A stretch of DNA of 64,000 bases from Paraburkholderia sp. HP33-1. GTDB taxonomy: Bacteria; Pseudomonadota; Gammaproteobacteria; Burkholderiales; Burkholderiaceae. The DNA lies in assembly GCF_021390595.1 (NCBI RefSeq), contig NZ_JAJEJR010000002.1, positions 930,001 through 994,000 on the forward strand. Direction: 5' to 3'. The position numbers and the translations under genes were made by a program. Below are positions 44,967 through 53,970 of this stretch, piece after piece. Each line of letters starts with the position of its first letter. Position 1 is the stretch's first letter. Under the pieces are notes generated by a model, which did not search any database, was not told the DNA's origin, and saw only the letters and a program-made list of their open reading frames with translations.

Positions 44967-46156
44967 ACGGCACCTCAATGCGCATCGGGCTTCTGACGCA
45001 CTCAGTCAATCCACGCGGCGGCGTCGTGCACACGCTTGAACTGGGGCGTGCATTGCACGAAGCTGGACACGACGTGACGATCCTGGCGCCGTCCGTCGGC
45101 GGCGCGAAGATGTTTCGCGCGACGCCGTGCCGTATCGTGCTCGCTCCCGTCGAAGCGCATGGCAACGATACGGTAAAAATGGTCGCCACGCGGATCGACG
45201 CGATGAAGGCGGCGTTACTTGCGCACAGCGCGATCCCTTTCGACGTTTTGCACGCGCAGGACGGCATCGGCGGCAATGCGCTCGCCGAGCTGCGGGAAGC
45301 AGGCGCGATAGACGGCTTCGTGCGCACGGTGCATCACCTCGATACGTTCAGCCATCCACGACTGGCTGCATGGCAGAGGCGCTCGTATATGGACGCCGAC
45401 GCGGTGTTCTGCGTGAGCGAAACGTGGACGCGCAAGATGCGCGACGAGTTCGGCGTGGCGGCATCGACGGTCAACAACGGTGTCGAGGTGGAGCGGTTTC
45501 GCGCTTTGCCGCATGCAGACGACGCGCGGCTGCTCGCGGATTTTGGCCTGATCGGCCAGCCGGTTGTGCTGGCTGTGGGCGGGGTCGAACAACGCAAGAA
45601 CACCTTGCAACTGCTCGAAGCGTTCGCGTTGCTCAGGCAAACGCATCGCGATGCGCAACTCGTCATCGCAGGCGGCGCGAGCCTGCTCGACCATGATGCC
45701 TACACGCGCCGGTTCATGGAACGGGCGGCGCAACTTCGACTGGCAATCGGGCAAGGACAATCGATTGTCGTAACTGGCGCTCTCGAAGACGCTGCAATCC
45801 CCGCGCTCATGCGGCGCGCTGACATTGTTTCGATGGTGTCCGTCCACGAAGGCTTTGGCCTCGTGGTGCTCGAAGGGCTCGCGACGGGTAAGCCCGTCGT
45901 CGTATCGCGGATCGAGCCGTTCACCGAGTATCTGGATGAACGCGTCTGCTGCTGGGCACAGCCGCACGACGCGCATGGTATTGCCGAAGCGCTGCGCCGC
46001 GCTCTCATTGATCGCGGTGGTATCGACTTCGACCATGCGGTGCCCGAGCTGCTCGCTCGCTTCAGCTGGCGCGAAAGCGCGCGCCGCCACATCGGCCTGT
46101 ACCGACGTAATGCACAACCCGTCGCACCCGGAATTTCTCACTCAAAGGAAACGTGA
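44963..46156 (+). CDS. MSMEG_0565-family GT4 glycosyltransferase (Nit1 cluster)
   Basis: 397 aa from ATG 44963. GT-B fold: N-terminal RIGLLTHSVNPRGGVVHTLELGRAL and a C-terminal nucleotide-sugar site with AVGGVEQRKNTLQLLEAF and the E-x7-E motif in VHEGFGLVVLEGLATG. It suggests that the cluster product or an intermediate is glycosylated. Overlaps the AIR-synthase-like gene by ATGA and the next start by 1 nt (TGATG). Confidence 0.9.
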   Translation: MNGTSMRIGLLTHSVNPRGGVVHTLELGRALHEAGHDVTILAPSVGGAKMFRATPCRIVLAPVEAHGNDTVKMVATRIDAMKAALLAHSAIPFDVLHAQDGIGGNALAELREAGAIDGFVRTVHHLDTFSHPRLAAWQRRSYMDADAVFCVSETWTRKMRDEFGVAASTVNNGVEVERFRALPHADDARLLADFGLIGQPVVLAVGGVEQRKNTLQLLEAFALLRQTHRDAQLVIAGGASLLDHDAYTRRFMERAAQLRLAIGQGQSIVVTGALEDAAIPALMRRADIVSMVSVHEGFGLVVLEGLATGKPVVVSRIEPFTEYLDERVCCWAQPHDAHGIAEALRRALIDRGGIDFDHAVPELLARFSWRESARRHIGLYRRNAQPVAPGISHSKET

Positions 46157-46440
46157 TGCCAGTCATGCACTTCAGGGTCCAGTGGCCGGACGGCACCGAG
46201 GCCAACTGCTATTCGCCGTCGACGGTGGTCGGCGAATTCTTCGTCGCGGGACAGCGCTATGCGCTCGGCGAATTCGTCGAGCGTGCGCGCGAGGCGCTGA
46301 ATATCGGCTCCGAACGCGTGCGGGAGAAATACGGCTTCGCCTGCTCGTCGGCGATGGACCAGCTAGCGCGGATCGAGGAACACGCGCAGCGCTTCGCAAC
46401 GGACCCGCAAGCCGAAGTGAAGGTAATCGAACTTTTGTGA
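46156..46440 (+). CDS. MSMEG_0570-family small protein (Nit1 cluster)
   Basis: 94 aa from ATG 46156. Matches the short protein typical of Nit1 clusters: MHFRVQWPDGTEANCYSPSTVV, then FVERAREALNIGSERVREKYGFACSSAMDQL. No enzyme motif or membrane helix; it could be a partner or carrier-like protein, which is inference. It lies between the glycosyltransferase and the flavin oxidoreductase. Confidence 0.85.
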   Translation: MPVMHFRVQWPDGTEANCYSPSTVVGEFFVAGQRYALGEFVERAREALNIGSERVREKYGFACSSAMDQLARIEEHAQRFATDPQAEVKVIELL

Positions 46441-46510
46441 AACCCGGATGCGGCGCGCTGCCAGAAATGCACGGTGCGCCGGATGCCACAAGGAAACGCA
46501 GGAAAGAATC

Positions 46511-47812
46511 ATGTCGAACGCAAATATGATGGCTTCAGGCGGATCGAATCCGGTCCCGCACCATTCGGTTATCGTTGTCGGCGGCGGCCAGGCGGGACTG
46601 TCGATCAGCTACTACCTGAAAGGGGCCGGCATCGATCATCTCGTGATCGAAAAGCACTCGGTCACGCACACGTGGCGCTCGCAGCGCTGGGACGCGTTCT
46701 GTCTCGTCACGCCGAACTGGCAGTGCGCGCTGCCTGGGTATCCCTATCGCGGCGACGATCCGCATGGCTTCATGAAGAAGGAAGAAATCATCGCGTATCT
46801 GGACGGCTTCATCGCGATGGTCGATGCGCCTGTGCTCGAGCATACGGAGGTCAGACGGGTGAAGCGACTGCCGGCAGGCAGCTATGCCGTCTCGACGTCG
46901 AACGGCGAATTCACCGCCGATCACGTCGTGGTCGCATCGGGCGGCTATCACACGCCGATCGTGCCGCGCATGGCCGAGCGTTTGCCTGCCGGCATCGTGC
47001 AGTTGCAGTCGTCGCATTACCGCAATCCGCAGGCCTTGCCGGAAGGCGCGGTGCTCGTGGTCGGCTCGGGGCAGTCGGGCGCACAGATCGCGGAGGATCT
47101 GCATCTGGCGGGTCGCAAAGTGTATCTGGCCGTCGGCGAAGCGCCGCGCTGTGCGCGCTTCTACCGGGGACGCGATGTCGTCGACTGGCTTGCCGACATG
47201 CGCTACTACGATATGCCCGTCGAACAGCATCCGCTGCGCGAGGGCGTGCGTGACAACACCAACCACTATGTGACGGGTCGCGACGGCGGCCGCGATATCG
47301 ATCTGCGGCGCTTCGCGCTGGACGGCATGGAACTCTATGGGCGGCTCGACGATCTGCGCGACGGCGAGCTGCGATTCGCGCCCAACCTGATCCCGAATCT
47401 GGATAGCGCCGACGATACCTACAACCGCATCAACACGAGCATCGACGCGTTCATTGACAAGCAGGGCATCGACGCGCCTCGCGGCGAGCCGTACGAACCG
47501 GTATGGCGGCCTGAGGGCGAGCGTACATCGCTGGATCTCGAGGCGAGCGGCATTACTTCGATCATCTGGTGCATCGGCTTCACGCCTGACTTCAGCTGGA
47601 TCGATGCGCCTGTGTTCAACGGACGCGGCTATCCCGCGCATGCACGGGGTATCACGCCGCAACCGGGCCTGTATTTCATCGGCTTGCCGTGGCTGCACAC
47701 GTGGGGCTCGGGCCGCTTCTCGGGGATCGCGCGCGACGCCGCGCATGTGGTTGATGCGATCCGCGCGGCAGACGAAGCGTCGGTTGCCACGTCGGCGAGT
47801 CTTGCTGCGTGA
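46511..47812 (+). CDS. MSMEG_0569-family flavin-dependent oxidoreductase (Nit1 cluster)
   Basis: 433 aa from ATG 46511 with AGGAAAG upstream. Two Rossmann motifs: GGGQAG (24-29) for FAD and GSGQSG (185-190) for NAD(P)H, separated by a CzcO/flavin-monooxygenase-like region (HTWRSQRWDAFCLVTPNW). It ends with GLYFIGLPWLHTWGSGRFSGIARDA in outline. Probably hydroxylates or oxidises a cluster intermediate. The stop overlaps the GTG start of the next gene. Confidence 0.9.
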   Translation: MSNANMMASGGSNPVPHHSVIVVGGGQAGLSISYYLKGAGIDHLVIEKHSVTHTWRSQRWDAFCLVTPNWQCALPGYPYRGDDPHGFMKKEEIIAYLDGFIAMVDAPVLEHTEVRRVKRLPAGSYAVSTSNGEFTADHVVVASGGYHTPIVPRMAERLPAGIVQLQSSHYRNPQALPEGAVLVVGSGQSGAQIAEDLHLAGRKVYLAVGEAPRCARFYRGRDVVDWLADMRYYDMPVEQHPLREGVRDNTNHYVTGRDGGRDIDLRRFALDGMELYGRLDDLRDGELRFAPNLIPNLDSADDTYNRINTSIDAFIDKQGIDAPRGEPYEPVWRPEGERTSLDLEASGITSIIWCIGFTPDFSWIDAPVFNGRGYPAHARGITPQPGLYFIGLPWLHTWGSGRFSGIARDAAHVVDAIRAADEASVATSASLAA

Positions 47813-48633
47813 ACATCAATCATCGCTATCGCGCGGGCATGCCGCAATTGAGCTATACCGGCCTGTCGGAGAACTGGTTGCTCAAGGAGTGCGGGCACCG
47901 GCACTGGGAGGCGCTGGCATCCCACGCGGGTCGCGAGCAGCCCAATTTTCGCGACGACAACGGCGGGCGCTCGTACGCGGCCTTCACGGCGATCCATCTG
48001 CAGACCTGCGGCCTCGACTTGATCGCTGAAAACGACGTATTCGACATCCACAGCTCGCTGTGCAGGACGGGACCGGTGCGCCATTTCAGCACGCATCGCA
48101 TCGTGCGAGGCGAGACGCAAATTGCGGAACTGTCGATGTCGTCAGCGTTCGTCACCCGCGGCGGGGCGCGCAGCAATCGGAGTGTCGCGCGTGCGGTCCT
48201 TGCGGCGCTACCAGGTGATATCGCCCCGATGCCCGCTCGCGCTTTGCAGATGGTGCAGATGGGCAAGCGCTTTCGCGGCGCCGACCGCGCCGCCGCCATG
48301 CCTGAACTCTGGCCCGCCACGGACAAGCCCATCGAATATCTGCCCTGTCCCAATGGCGATTTCAACGGCGCGGACTTTCTGTATTTCGCAAGCTTCCAGG
48401 CGTTCGTCGATCGCGCCGAGTGGCAGCGGCGCCGTTTCGACGAACCGCCCGTCATTGCGAGCCGCTCGTTGTTCTATTACGGCAACGTCGATGTGGGCGA
48501 CACGTTGAGTGTGCAGGTGGTAGGCGAAGCGGAGAACGAACAGGGCATCAGGCATTGGACGGAAGTGCGGCGCAAGAGCGATGGCATGAAGATCGCCGAC
48601 GTGGCGACCGAAAAACACTGGAGGCGCCGATGA
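47809..48633 (+). CDS. LnmK/Pnap_2097-type protein (possible methylmalonyl-CoA decarboxylase/acyltransferase)
   Basis: 274 aa from GTG 47809, overlapping the oxidoreductase stop (GTGA); ATG 47839 (MPQLSYTGL) is an alternative. It resembles the double hot-dog LnmK_N family: SENWLLKECGHRHWEAL, RSYAAFTAIHL, a second hot-dog half with FNGADFLYFASFQAFVDRAEW and FYYGNVDVGDTL. LnmK itself loads methylmalonyl-CoA onto a carrier and decarboxylates it. The next gene is a methylmalonyl-CoA mutase, overlapping by ATGA, which supports that substrate. No carrier protein gene is visible. Confidence 0.75.
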   Translation: MNINHRYRAGMPQLSYTGLSENWLLKECGHRHWEALASHAGREQPNFRDDNGGRSYAAFTAIHLQTCGLDLIAENDVFDIHSSLCRTGPVRHFSTHRIVRGETQIAELSMSSAFVTRGGARSNRSVARAVLAALPGDIAPMPARALQMVQMGKRFRGADRAAAMPELWPATDKPIEYLPCPNGDFNGADFLYFASFQAFVDRAEWQRRRFDEPPVIASRSLFYYGNVDVGDTLSVQVVGEAENEQGIRHWTEVRRKSDGMKIADVATEKHWRRR

Positions 48634-50780
48634 ACACCGCCAATTCGCGCCGCCCGCGCTCCGTGCCGCTCAAGCGCGTCTATACGCGCGCGGACTTCGA
48701 ACGGATCGCTCACCTCGACAGCATGCCTGGCGAAGCGCCATTCGTGCGCGGGCCGTTCGCCTCGATGTACACCGGGAAGCCGTGGACGATACGCCAGTAT
48801 GCAGGCTACGCGCAGGCCGCCGATACGAACCTCGCGTTTCGCACTGCGTTGGCGGAAGGGGCGCAAGGCCTATCGGTCGCATTCGATTTGCCGACACAGC
48901 GCGGCTACGATTCAAACGATCCGCGCGTGGCTGCCGACGTCGGCATGACGGGCGTGGCGATCGACACGGTCGAGGACATGGCGCGCCTGTTCGAGCGCAT
49001 CCCGCTCGACCAGGTTTCCGTGTCGATGACGATGAACGGCGCCGTTCTGCCCGTGCTCGGCGCTTTCATCGTCGCGGCCGAGGAAAGCGGCGTGCATGCG
49101 TCTCAACTGACAGGCACCATCCAGAACGACATTCTCAAAGAGTTCATGGTGCGCAACACCGCCATCTTCGCGCCTGAACCCTCGTTGCGCATCGCCGCCG
49201 ACACTGCCGTTTTTCTCGCACGACAGGTGCCGCGCTTCAATGCGCTGTCGGTATCGGGCTATCACTTCCAGGAAGCGGGCGCCGATGCCGTACTCGAACT
49301 CGCGCTGACGATGGCCAACGCGCGCACCTATGTCGATACGCTTGTCCGGCACGGCATGCATGCAAACGACGCCTGCGAGCGCATGAGTTTCTTTTTCGGC
49401 GTCGGCACGGACTTCTACGTCGAGATCGCAAAGCTGAGGGCTGCGCGGCTGCTGTGGTCGGCGATCGCCATGCAATGCGGCGCAAGCTCGAACAGGGCTC
49501 GAGCGTTGCGCATGCACTGTCAGACTTCGGGTTGGTCGCTGACTGCGCAGAAGCCGATGAACAATGTCGTGCGGACGACCGTCGAGGCGCTCGCTGCCGT
49601 ATTCGGAGGCACGCAGTCATTGCATACGAATGCGTACGATGAGGCGCTGGCGCTGCCATCTGCGCAGTCGGCACGGCTCGCGCGCGACACGCAACTCGTG
49701 CTTCAGCACGAAACCGGTGTGTGTGACGTGGTCGATCCTTGGGCTGGTTCGTACATGATGGAAGCACTGACAGCCGATATCGCACAACGTGCGCGTGCGG
49801 TGCTCGATGAGATCGATGCGCGCGGCGGTGTTGTCGAGGCCATACGTTCGGGATGGGCGCGCGAGCGGATTCATCAATCCGCGTTGCATGTACAAGCCGA
49901 AATCGAAAGCGGGGAACGCGTTGTCGTGGGCGTCAATCGTTTCGTGGCGGATGACGAGGACGAGCGCCTGTTCCCGCAATCATTGGATGCAGCGCGGACT
50001 CGCACGTTGCAGGCGCGACGCATCAGCGAAGTGAAGCGCCTGCGTCACGCACAGCGCGTGCGCGATACGCTCGCTGGTCTCCAGGAAGCGGCTCGCGACG
50101 GCAAAGGCAACTTGCTCGAACTGACGATCGAATGCATGCGGGCGCGAGCGACTGTCGGCGAATGCACGCAGGCACTGGAAGCGGTGTGGCCGCGTCAGGC
50201 TGTGGAATTGCCTTTGTCGACGGCGTTTTACGGCGAGATGCTGTCGTCCGATGCCGAATGGCGAGCGGCTTGCAAGACGGTTGCCAGAGCGACCCGCAGG
50301 TTGGGACGAGCGCCGCGCATTCTGCTCGTCAAGCTCGGACAAGATGGGCACGACCGGGGCGTGCGCGTCGTGGCTGCTGCATTGGCAGACGCGGGCTTCG
50401 ACGTGGTGACGGGCCCGATGTTCACATCGCCTGCGCAAGCCTGCAGTCAGGCTTTAGCGGCTGACGTCGATATGATCGGTATCTCGTCGCACGTCGGCGC
50501 ACATATCGAACTGGTGTCGCTTCTGCTTGAGGAAATGCGTCGCCGGTGCGTGCAGGTGCCGGTTGTGATTGGTGGAAACATCGATAACGCGAGTCAGCTG
50601 GCCTTGAAAAAAATTGGCGTAACCGGATGCTTTCCCACGGGCGCGAGCATTCGCGCAATCGTCTCAGAACTGGCGGCCATTGCTGCTTCACGGTGCACGC
50701 TTTCCACTCTGCCCGCGGCGCAAGGCCTCTTGCCAGTCATGCAATGCGCAGCGTCGTGTCTATGCGCGTGCCGCGCTTGA
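48630..50780 (+). CDS. B12-dependent methylmalonyl-CoA mutase, single chain
   Basis: 716 aa from ATG 48630. The N-terminal barrel has PWTIRQYAGYAQAADTN, GLSVAFDLPTQRGYDS, EPSLRI and SVSGYHFQEAGADA; the Tyr in QYAG and Arg in SLRI are the residues that separate methylmalonyl- from isobutyryl-CoA mutase. The C-terminal B12 domain has DGHDRG (572-577), the DxHxxG signature with His574 as cobalt ligand. It converts succinyl-CoA and methylmalonyl-CoA. No MeaB-type chaperone is nearby. The C-terminus (CAASCLCACRA) is oddly Cys-rich and overlaps the antisense osmC end by 44 nt. Confidence 0.93.
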   Translation: MNTANSRRPRSVPLKRVYTRADFERIAHLDSMPGEAPFVRGPFASMYTGKPWTIRQYAGYAQAADTNLAFRTALAEGAQGLSVAFDLPTQRGYDSNDPRVAADVGMTGVAIDTVEDMARLFERIPLDQVSVSMTMNGAVLPVLGAFIVAAEESGVHASQLTGTIQNDILKEFMVRNTAIFAPEPSLRIAADTAVFLARQVPRFNALSVSGYHFQEAGADAVLELALTMANARTYVDTLVRHGMHANDACERMSFFFGVGTDFYVEIAKLRAARLLWSAIAMQCGASSNRARALRMHCQTSGWSLTAQKPMNNVVRTTVEALAAVFGGTQSLHTNAYDEALALPSAQSARLARDTQLVLQHETGVCDVVDPWAGSYMMEALTADIAQRARAVLDEIDARGGVVEAIRSGWARERIHQSALHVQAEIESGERVVVGVNRFVADDEDERLFPQSLDAARTRTLQARRISEVKRLRHAQRVRDTLAGLQEAARDGKGNLLELTIECMRARATVGECTQALEAVWPRQAVELPLSTAFYGEMLSSDAEWRAACKTVARATRRLGRAPRILLVKLGQDGHDRGVRVVAAALADAGFDVVTGPMFTSPAQACSQALAADVDMIGISSHVGAHIELVSLLLEEMRRRCVQVPVVIGGNIDNASQLALKKIGVTGCFPTGASIRAIVSELAAIAASRCTLSTLPAAQGLLPVMQCAASCLCACRA

Positions 50781-51144
50781 TGAAAAGCGTGACCGGCGTC
50801 TTTTCGCAGATTTCGGCAAGGCGCGCGCGTTGCGCCTCTTCAAGCGGCCCGTCGACGGCGACGCCGCGGCGGATGTAGTGGGTCCCGTCGTGATCGGCAT
50901 GCAGGCTGACCTCAACGGTGATTGAGGCGGCCGGCCACGTCTTGCGCTGCATGTACATGCGCAGCGTGGCGGCCGTGCACGCGGCAAGCCCGGACAGCAC
51001 GAACTCGAATGGCGCGGGGCCGCGATCCTGCCCGCCCTCGTGCGGGCCTTCGTCGCCGGTCAGCGAGTGGTGACCAGCCTCGATGGCGACGACGTAGTTG
51101 GGCGCGTCGGCTGTAAGGTGGGCCGTAGCGGCTGCGAGCGGCAT
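50737..51144 (-). CDS. OsmC/Ohr-family protein
   Basis: 135 aa. OsmC fold with GPAPFEFVLSGLAACTAATLRMYMQRK, where Cys56 is one of the usual reactive pair; the second family Cys is present in LAEICEKTP. Members reduce organic hydroperoxides. It is convergent with the mutase gene and overlaps its 3' end. Upstream AGGAG supports ATG 51144. Confidence 0.87.
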   Translation of the reverse strand: MPLAAATAHLTADAPNYVVAIEAGHHSLTGDEGPHEGGQDRGPAPFEFVLSGLAACTAATLRMYMQRKTWPAASITVEVSLHADHDGTHYIRRGVAVDGPLEEAQRARLAEICEKTPVTLFIKRGTRIDTTLRIA

Positions 51145-51599
51145 GGATAACTCCTCGGAGTGGTGATTTCTTACGCGCGAGAGCAGTGCGAAACGCCCGT
51201 CAGGATCCGGCAGACGAAGACAAGACTACTTTTTATTTTACGAGATGCCGGGCGTCCTGAGACTCAGGGGCTGTTCCGTATGGATCGACACGGGTGCGAC
51301 CCCCGTTGGTGAACCTAAGTCGAACGGTTCGGGTCGGCTATGCCGAGCGAATACGGCGCTATTTGATGCGATGTGGCACGGTTTCGCTACGTCCCTTTTT
51401 ATGGTCGCCTTTGCACACCTTCTCCTCGACAGGCAGCTCATTTCGCCGTAGCGGCCGCCCGCGTCGTCCACATGGCGAACCCCCGGTCCTTGAACGAACA
51501 GCATTTCGACAATTCCCGCGTATTCTTCAATGAACCGCAGGGCTACATCCAATTCCTCTGCTTTTCACTGCGAAGTTCCCGGAACCCAAAGGAGGAAGC
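51145..51599. other. Intergenic stretch between osmC-type gene and BON gene
   Basis: 455 bp between divergent genes. No gene is supported. It should hold both promoters. An AT-rich run lies at about 51228-51240; a TGGCACGG motif at 51374 resembles sigma-54 sites but the spacing to GC is one base short. Confidence 0.5.
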
Positions 51600-51980
51600 A
51601 TGAAAATAAACGGTGCGAGCAGAATAATCGGCGCGATGTTGGCTGCGGCCGTCGCGAGTTGCGTCATCTATGCAAACGCGCAAACAGGCGTGAGCGCGCC
51701 GGTCGACGCGGCTCCGCAAAAGATGGCGGTTTCGACGTCGCCGCCTGGAAGCAGGCCGGATAGCTCGGTGATTCGAGACGTTCGTCGCGCTCTCAGGCGC
51801 GTACCGGACATGGACGATTCAGGGATTCACATCAGGGCGAGCCACGGCGTCGTCACGCTCACGGGAGAGGTACCGGAGAGCTGGCAGATCTCGCGCGCTG
51901 GCAACGCGGCAAGGTCAGTGCTCGGAGTCAGGACGGTAACGAACAGATTGACGGTGCGAGAGGGAGACAGCGAGCATTGA
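51600..51980 (+). CDS. Secreted BON-domain protein
   Basis: 126 aa with AAAGGAGGAAG just upstream of ATG 51600. A signal peptide ends near ANA-QTG (residue 28). Residues about 55-122 are a BON domain (VIRDVRRALRRVPDMDDSGI, then ASHGVVTLTGEV and ARSVLGVRTVTNRL), found in periplasmic proteins that bind phospholipid or the envelope, often under stress control. The following ECF sigma system could regulate it, but no shared promoter is established. Confidence 0.87.
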   Translation: MKINGASRIIGAMLAAAVASCVIYANAQTGVSAPVDAAPQKMAVSTSPPGSRPDSSVIRDVRRALRRVPDMDDSGIHIRASHGVVTLTGEVPESWQISRAGNAARSVLGVRTVTNRLTVREGDSEH

Positions 51981-52065
51981 GCAACGTCTCGCGGCGTCGG
52001 CCGGATCGGCGCGCAGCACACCTTCGTGAATCGCCTCGGAGGTGCGCCGCGGCCCAAGCGTGCGC

Positions 52066-52896
52066 CTAGCTGTCGCGCGGCGCGTCTGCATTGGCGCTGC
52101 TGTAGAGCGGCGCAGTCTTGCCACCGGCAATGCTGCTACCAATGGCTTCCAGGTCAAGCGAAGGGTCTTTCGCGAGCAACACATAGGCGAGCCGATTCGC
52201 GCGCCACGTGACCGTCTTCATCTGTCCAACCTGACTCGAGCGCACCGGCGCGTCGCGCTCGTTTTCCTCGATCACGCACAGAGCGACCGGATCACCGCGC
52301 TCCGGCAGATACACCATCTGGATGAGCGGGCGGTCGTGGTAATTCAGGCGCTGCACACGCTTGAACTTCAGGCCCACCTGATGCAGATCGGGAACATCGA
52401 CCGGCATGCCGTCGCGCTGATGGATATCGGCCAACACCTGTTCCGTGCTGGCTTTGTCTTCGCGGAGATTGGCGACCGTGTCGCGTCCGTAGAGCACCTG
52501 GTAGTCCGCCACGCTCTGCACCCACGGGTCGGCCCCCGACCTCAACGGATTCACGCCACCAAAATAACCAGTGAGCACGCCCGAGCAGATCGCACCGGCG
52601 ACGAACGCGGCCACCGCCCATTGCATCGAAATACGCCGGCCGAAGCGCGGCGCACCGCGCTCCTGCGGCGTGCTGACGCTCACGAGCTCTTCAATGCGGC
52701 GCGTGAGGCTTTCCGGCACGGGCGGTACTGTCTGCCGGTCATACGCGGCACGATATGGCAGGACCGATGCCTGCAGCGCCGCGGCCCGCGCCGCCAGTTC
52801 GTCCGAGTGCGCGATTGCTGCTTCGATTTCCGCGCGCTGCTCCGGCGAAAGCTCGCCGTCCACATAGGACATCAGCAGCGAATCATCGATGTTCAT
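52066..52896 (-). CDS. Membrane anti-sigma factor
   Basis: 276 aa. An N-terminal anti-sigma helical domain (DDSLLMSYVDGELSPEQRAEIEAAIAHSD) without the zinc-finger HxxxCxxC, one membrane helix at about 93-113 (WAVAAFVAGAICSGVLTGY), then a ~160-residue periplasmic domain. It should sequester the sigma factor encoded directly upstream; start and sigma stop overlap by ATGA. The trigger is unknown. Confidence 0.88.
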   Translation of the reverse strand: MNIDDSLLMSYVDGELSPEQRAEIEAAIAHSDELAARAAALQASVLPYRAAYDRQTVPPVPESLTRRIEELVSVSTPQERGAPRFGRRISMQWAVAAFVAGAICSGVLTGYFGGVNPLRSGADPWVQSVADYQVLYGRDTVANLREDKASTEQVLADIHQRDGMPVDVPDLHQVGLKFKRVQRLNYHDRPLIQMVYLPERGDPVALCVIEENERDAPVRSSQVGQMKTVTWRANRLAYVLLAKDPSLDLEAIGSSIAGGKTAPLYSSANADAPRDS

Positions 52897-53426
52897 AAGG
52901 ATTCTCCTTTTCTTGTCCCCGCATGCGCCTGCACGCTAAATTTCTGACCGATCGTCAGCCGCGCTCGCGACAGCCGGCTCATCACCGTGCCGATTGGCAC
53001 GTCGAGCACCTCGGCCGCCTCGCGATAGCTCAAGCCTTCGATCGCCACGAGCACCATCACGACGCGCTGCGCTTCGGGCAACGCCTCGACGGCGTCGATC
53101 ACCTGCCGATGCAGCAGATCCAGCTCCGGATTGTGCGCCGCAGGATCGGCAAACGATTCGATTTCCTCGTCCTGCCAATCCATGCTGCCGCGGTTGCGAA
53201 TCGAGCGAGCGCGCAGCTCGTTCATCCATGTCGAATGCAGGATCGAAAAGAGCCAGCTGAGCGCCGATGTGCCCGGCTGAAGCTGACTGCGCCGCTCCAG
53301 CGCACGCACACACGCCCTTTGCACGAGATCCTCGGCGTCATGCGGATTCTGCGTCAGCCGCAGCGCGAAGCGCCAGAGCCGCGGCAATAACGTCGGCAGG
53401 ACGGTCGTCAGGTCGTCGTCGTTCAT
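52893..53426 (-). CDS. ECF-type sigma-70 factor
   Basis: 177 aa from ATG 53426, chosen for the AGGAG 8 nt upstream; in-frame starts at 53456 and 53468 also exist. Region 2 includes LTQNPHDAEDLVQRACVRALE and SWLFSILHSTWMNELR; region 4 includes LPEAQRVVMVLVAIEGLSYREAAEVLDVPIGTVMSRLSRAR. It forms an operon with the anti-sigma gene. Confidence 0.92.
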   Translation of the reverse strand: MNDDDLTTVLPTLLPRLWRFALRLTQNPHDAEDLVQRACVRALERRSQLQPGTSALSWLFSILHSTWMNELRARSIRNRGSMDWQDEEIESFADPAAHNPELDLLHRQVIDAVEALPEAQRVVMVLVAIEGLSYREAAEVLDVPIGTVMSRLSRARLTIGQKFSVQAHAGTRKGESL

Positions 53427-53480
53427 CGGGGCAGCTCCTGGAATGGGCGCGCTCATGATTGACAACACTCCAGACGCGAA

Positions 53481-53519
53481 TCTATTCCACGAATTTTTCG
53501 AACTTTTTTGCGGAATAAG
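53481..53519. promoter_or_regulatory. Divergent GGAATA motifs, possible ECF -35 elements
   Basis: GGAATAGA on the minus strand (53488-53481) and GGAATAAG on the plus strand (53512-53519) face away from each other between the sigma gene and the 82-aa gene. They resemble ECF-type -35 boxes and could serve autoregulation and the small gene. -10 elements were not fixed. Confidence 0.35.
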
Positions 53520-53594
53520 CCGGCGAGGGCGGCTGTTTTCGGGTCACGGATCGCGCAACGAAGCGCAACTGGACCACCGAATAGGAGACAGATC

Positions 53595-53843
53595 ATGGAG
53601 GCACTCCTCGACCGCGCCCGGCAGGCAGGCATGGCGGTCATGCTGGACGCGTGCATCGGACGCGAACGTTTTCATAGCATAGTCGGCTCGGCGGTCACGC
53701 TCGAACGATTTGCGCAGCTTTGCGAAGCACCGGCGGTGAATCGCGACACGCTCGCGAGCTGGTCAGCACTTTGCGAACGCGGCGACATGCCGGCCATGGC
53801 GGCGGCGATCAAGCGGGCGCTCGACGAACGAGCCAGCACATGA
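53595..53843 (+). CDS. Unknown small protein (82 aa) beside the ECF sigma gene
   Basis: 82 aa from ATG 53595 with AGGAGA upstream. Mostly helical (EALLDRARQAGMAVMLDACIGR, TLERFAQLCEAPAVNRDTL), soluble, two or three Cys. Not recognised. Its position divergent from the sigma gene suggests it is a regulon member. Confidence 0.6.
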   Translation: MEALLDRARQAGMAVMLDACIGRERFHSIVGSAVTLERFAQLCEAPAVNRDTLASWSALCERGDMPAMAAAIKRALDERAST

Positions 53844-53970
53844 TTCTGGGCTGATGCGTGGCGACGAAATACGTATCGAAGCAGCACGGAAACTTAGTCA
53901 AACGAAGTAATGCGGGTAATCAACGAAAAGCTCGCAAACCACGCGTCGCAATCCAACGCGACGCGAATTT

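Noticed and set aside
51374..51388. Sigma-54-like TGGCACGG...GC motif
   Set aside because: The gap between GG and GC is 9 nt instead of 10, so it does not fit the promoter geometry.
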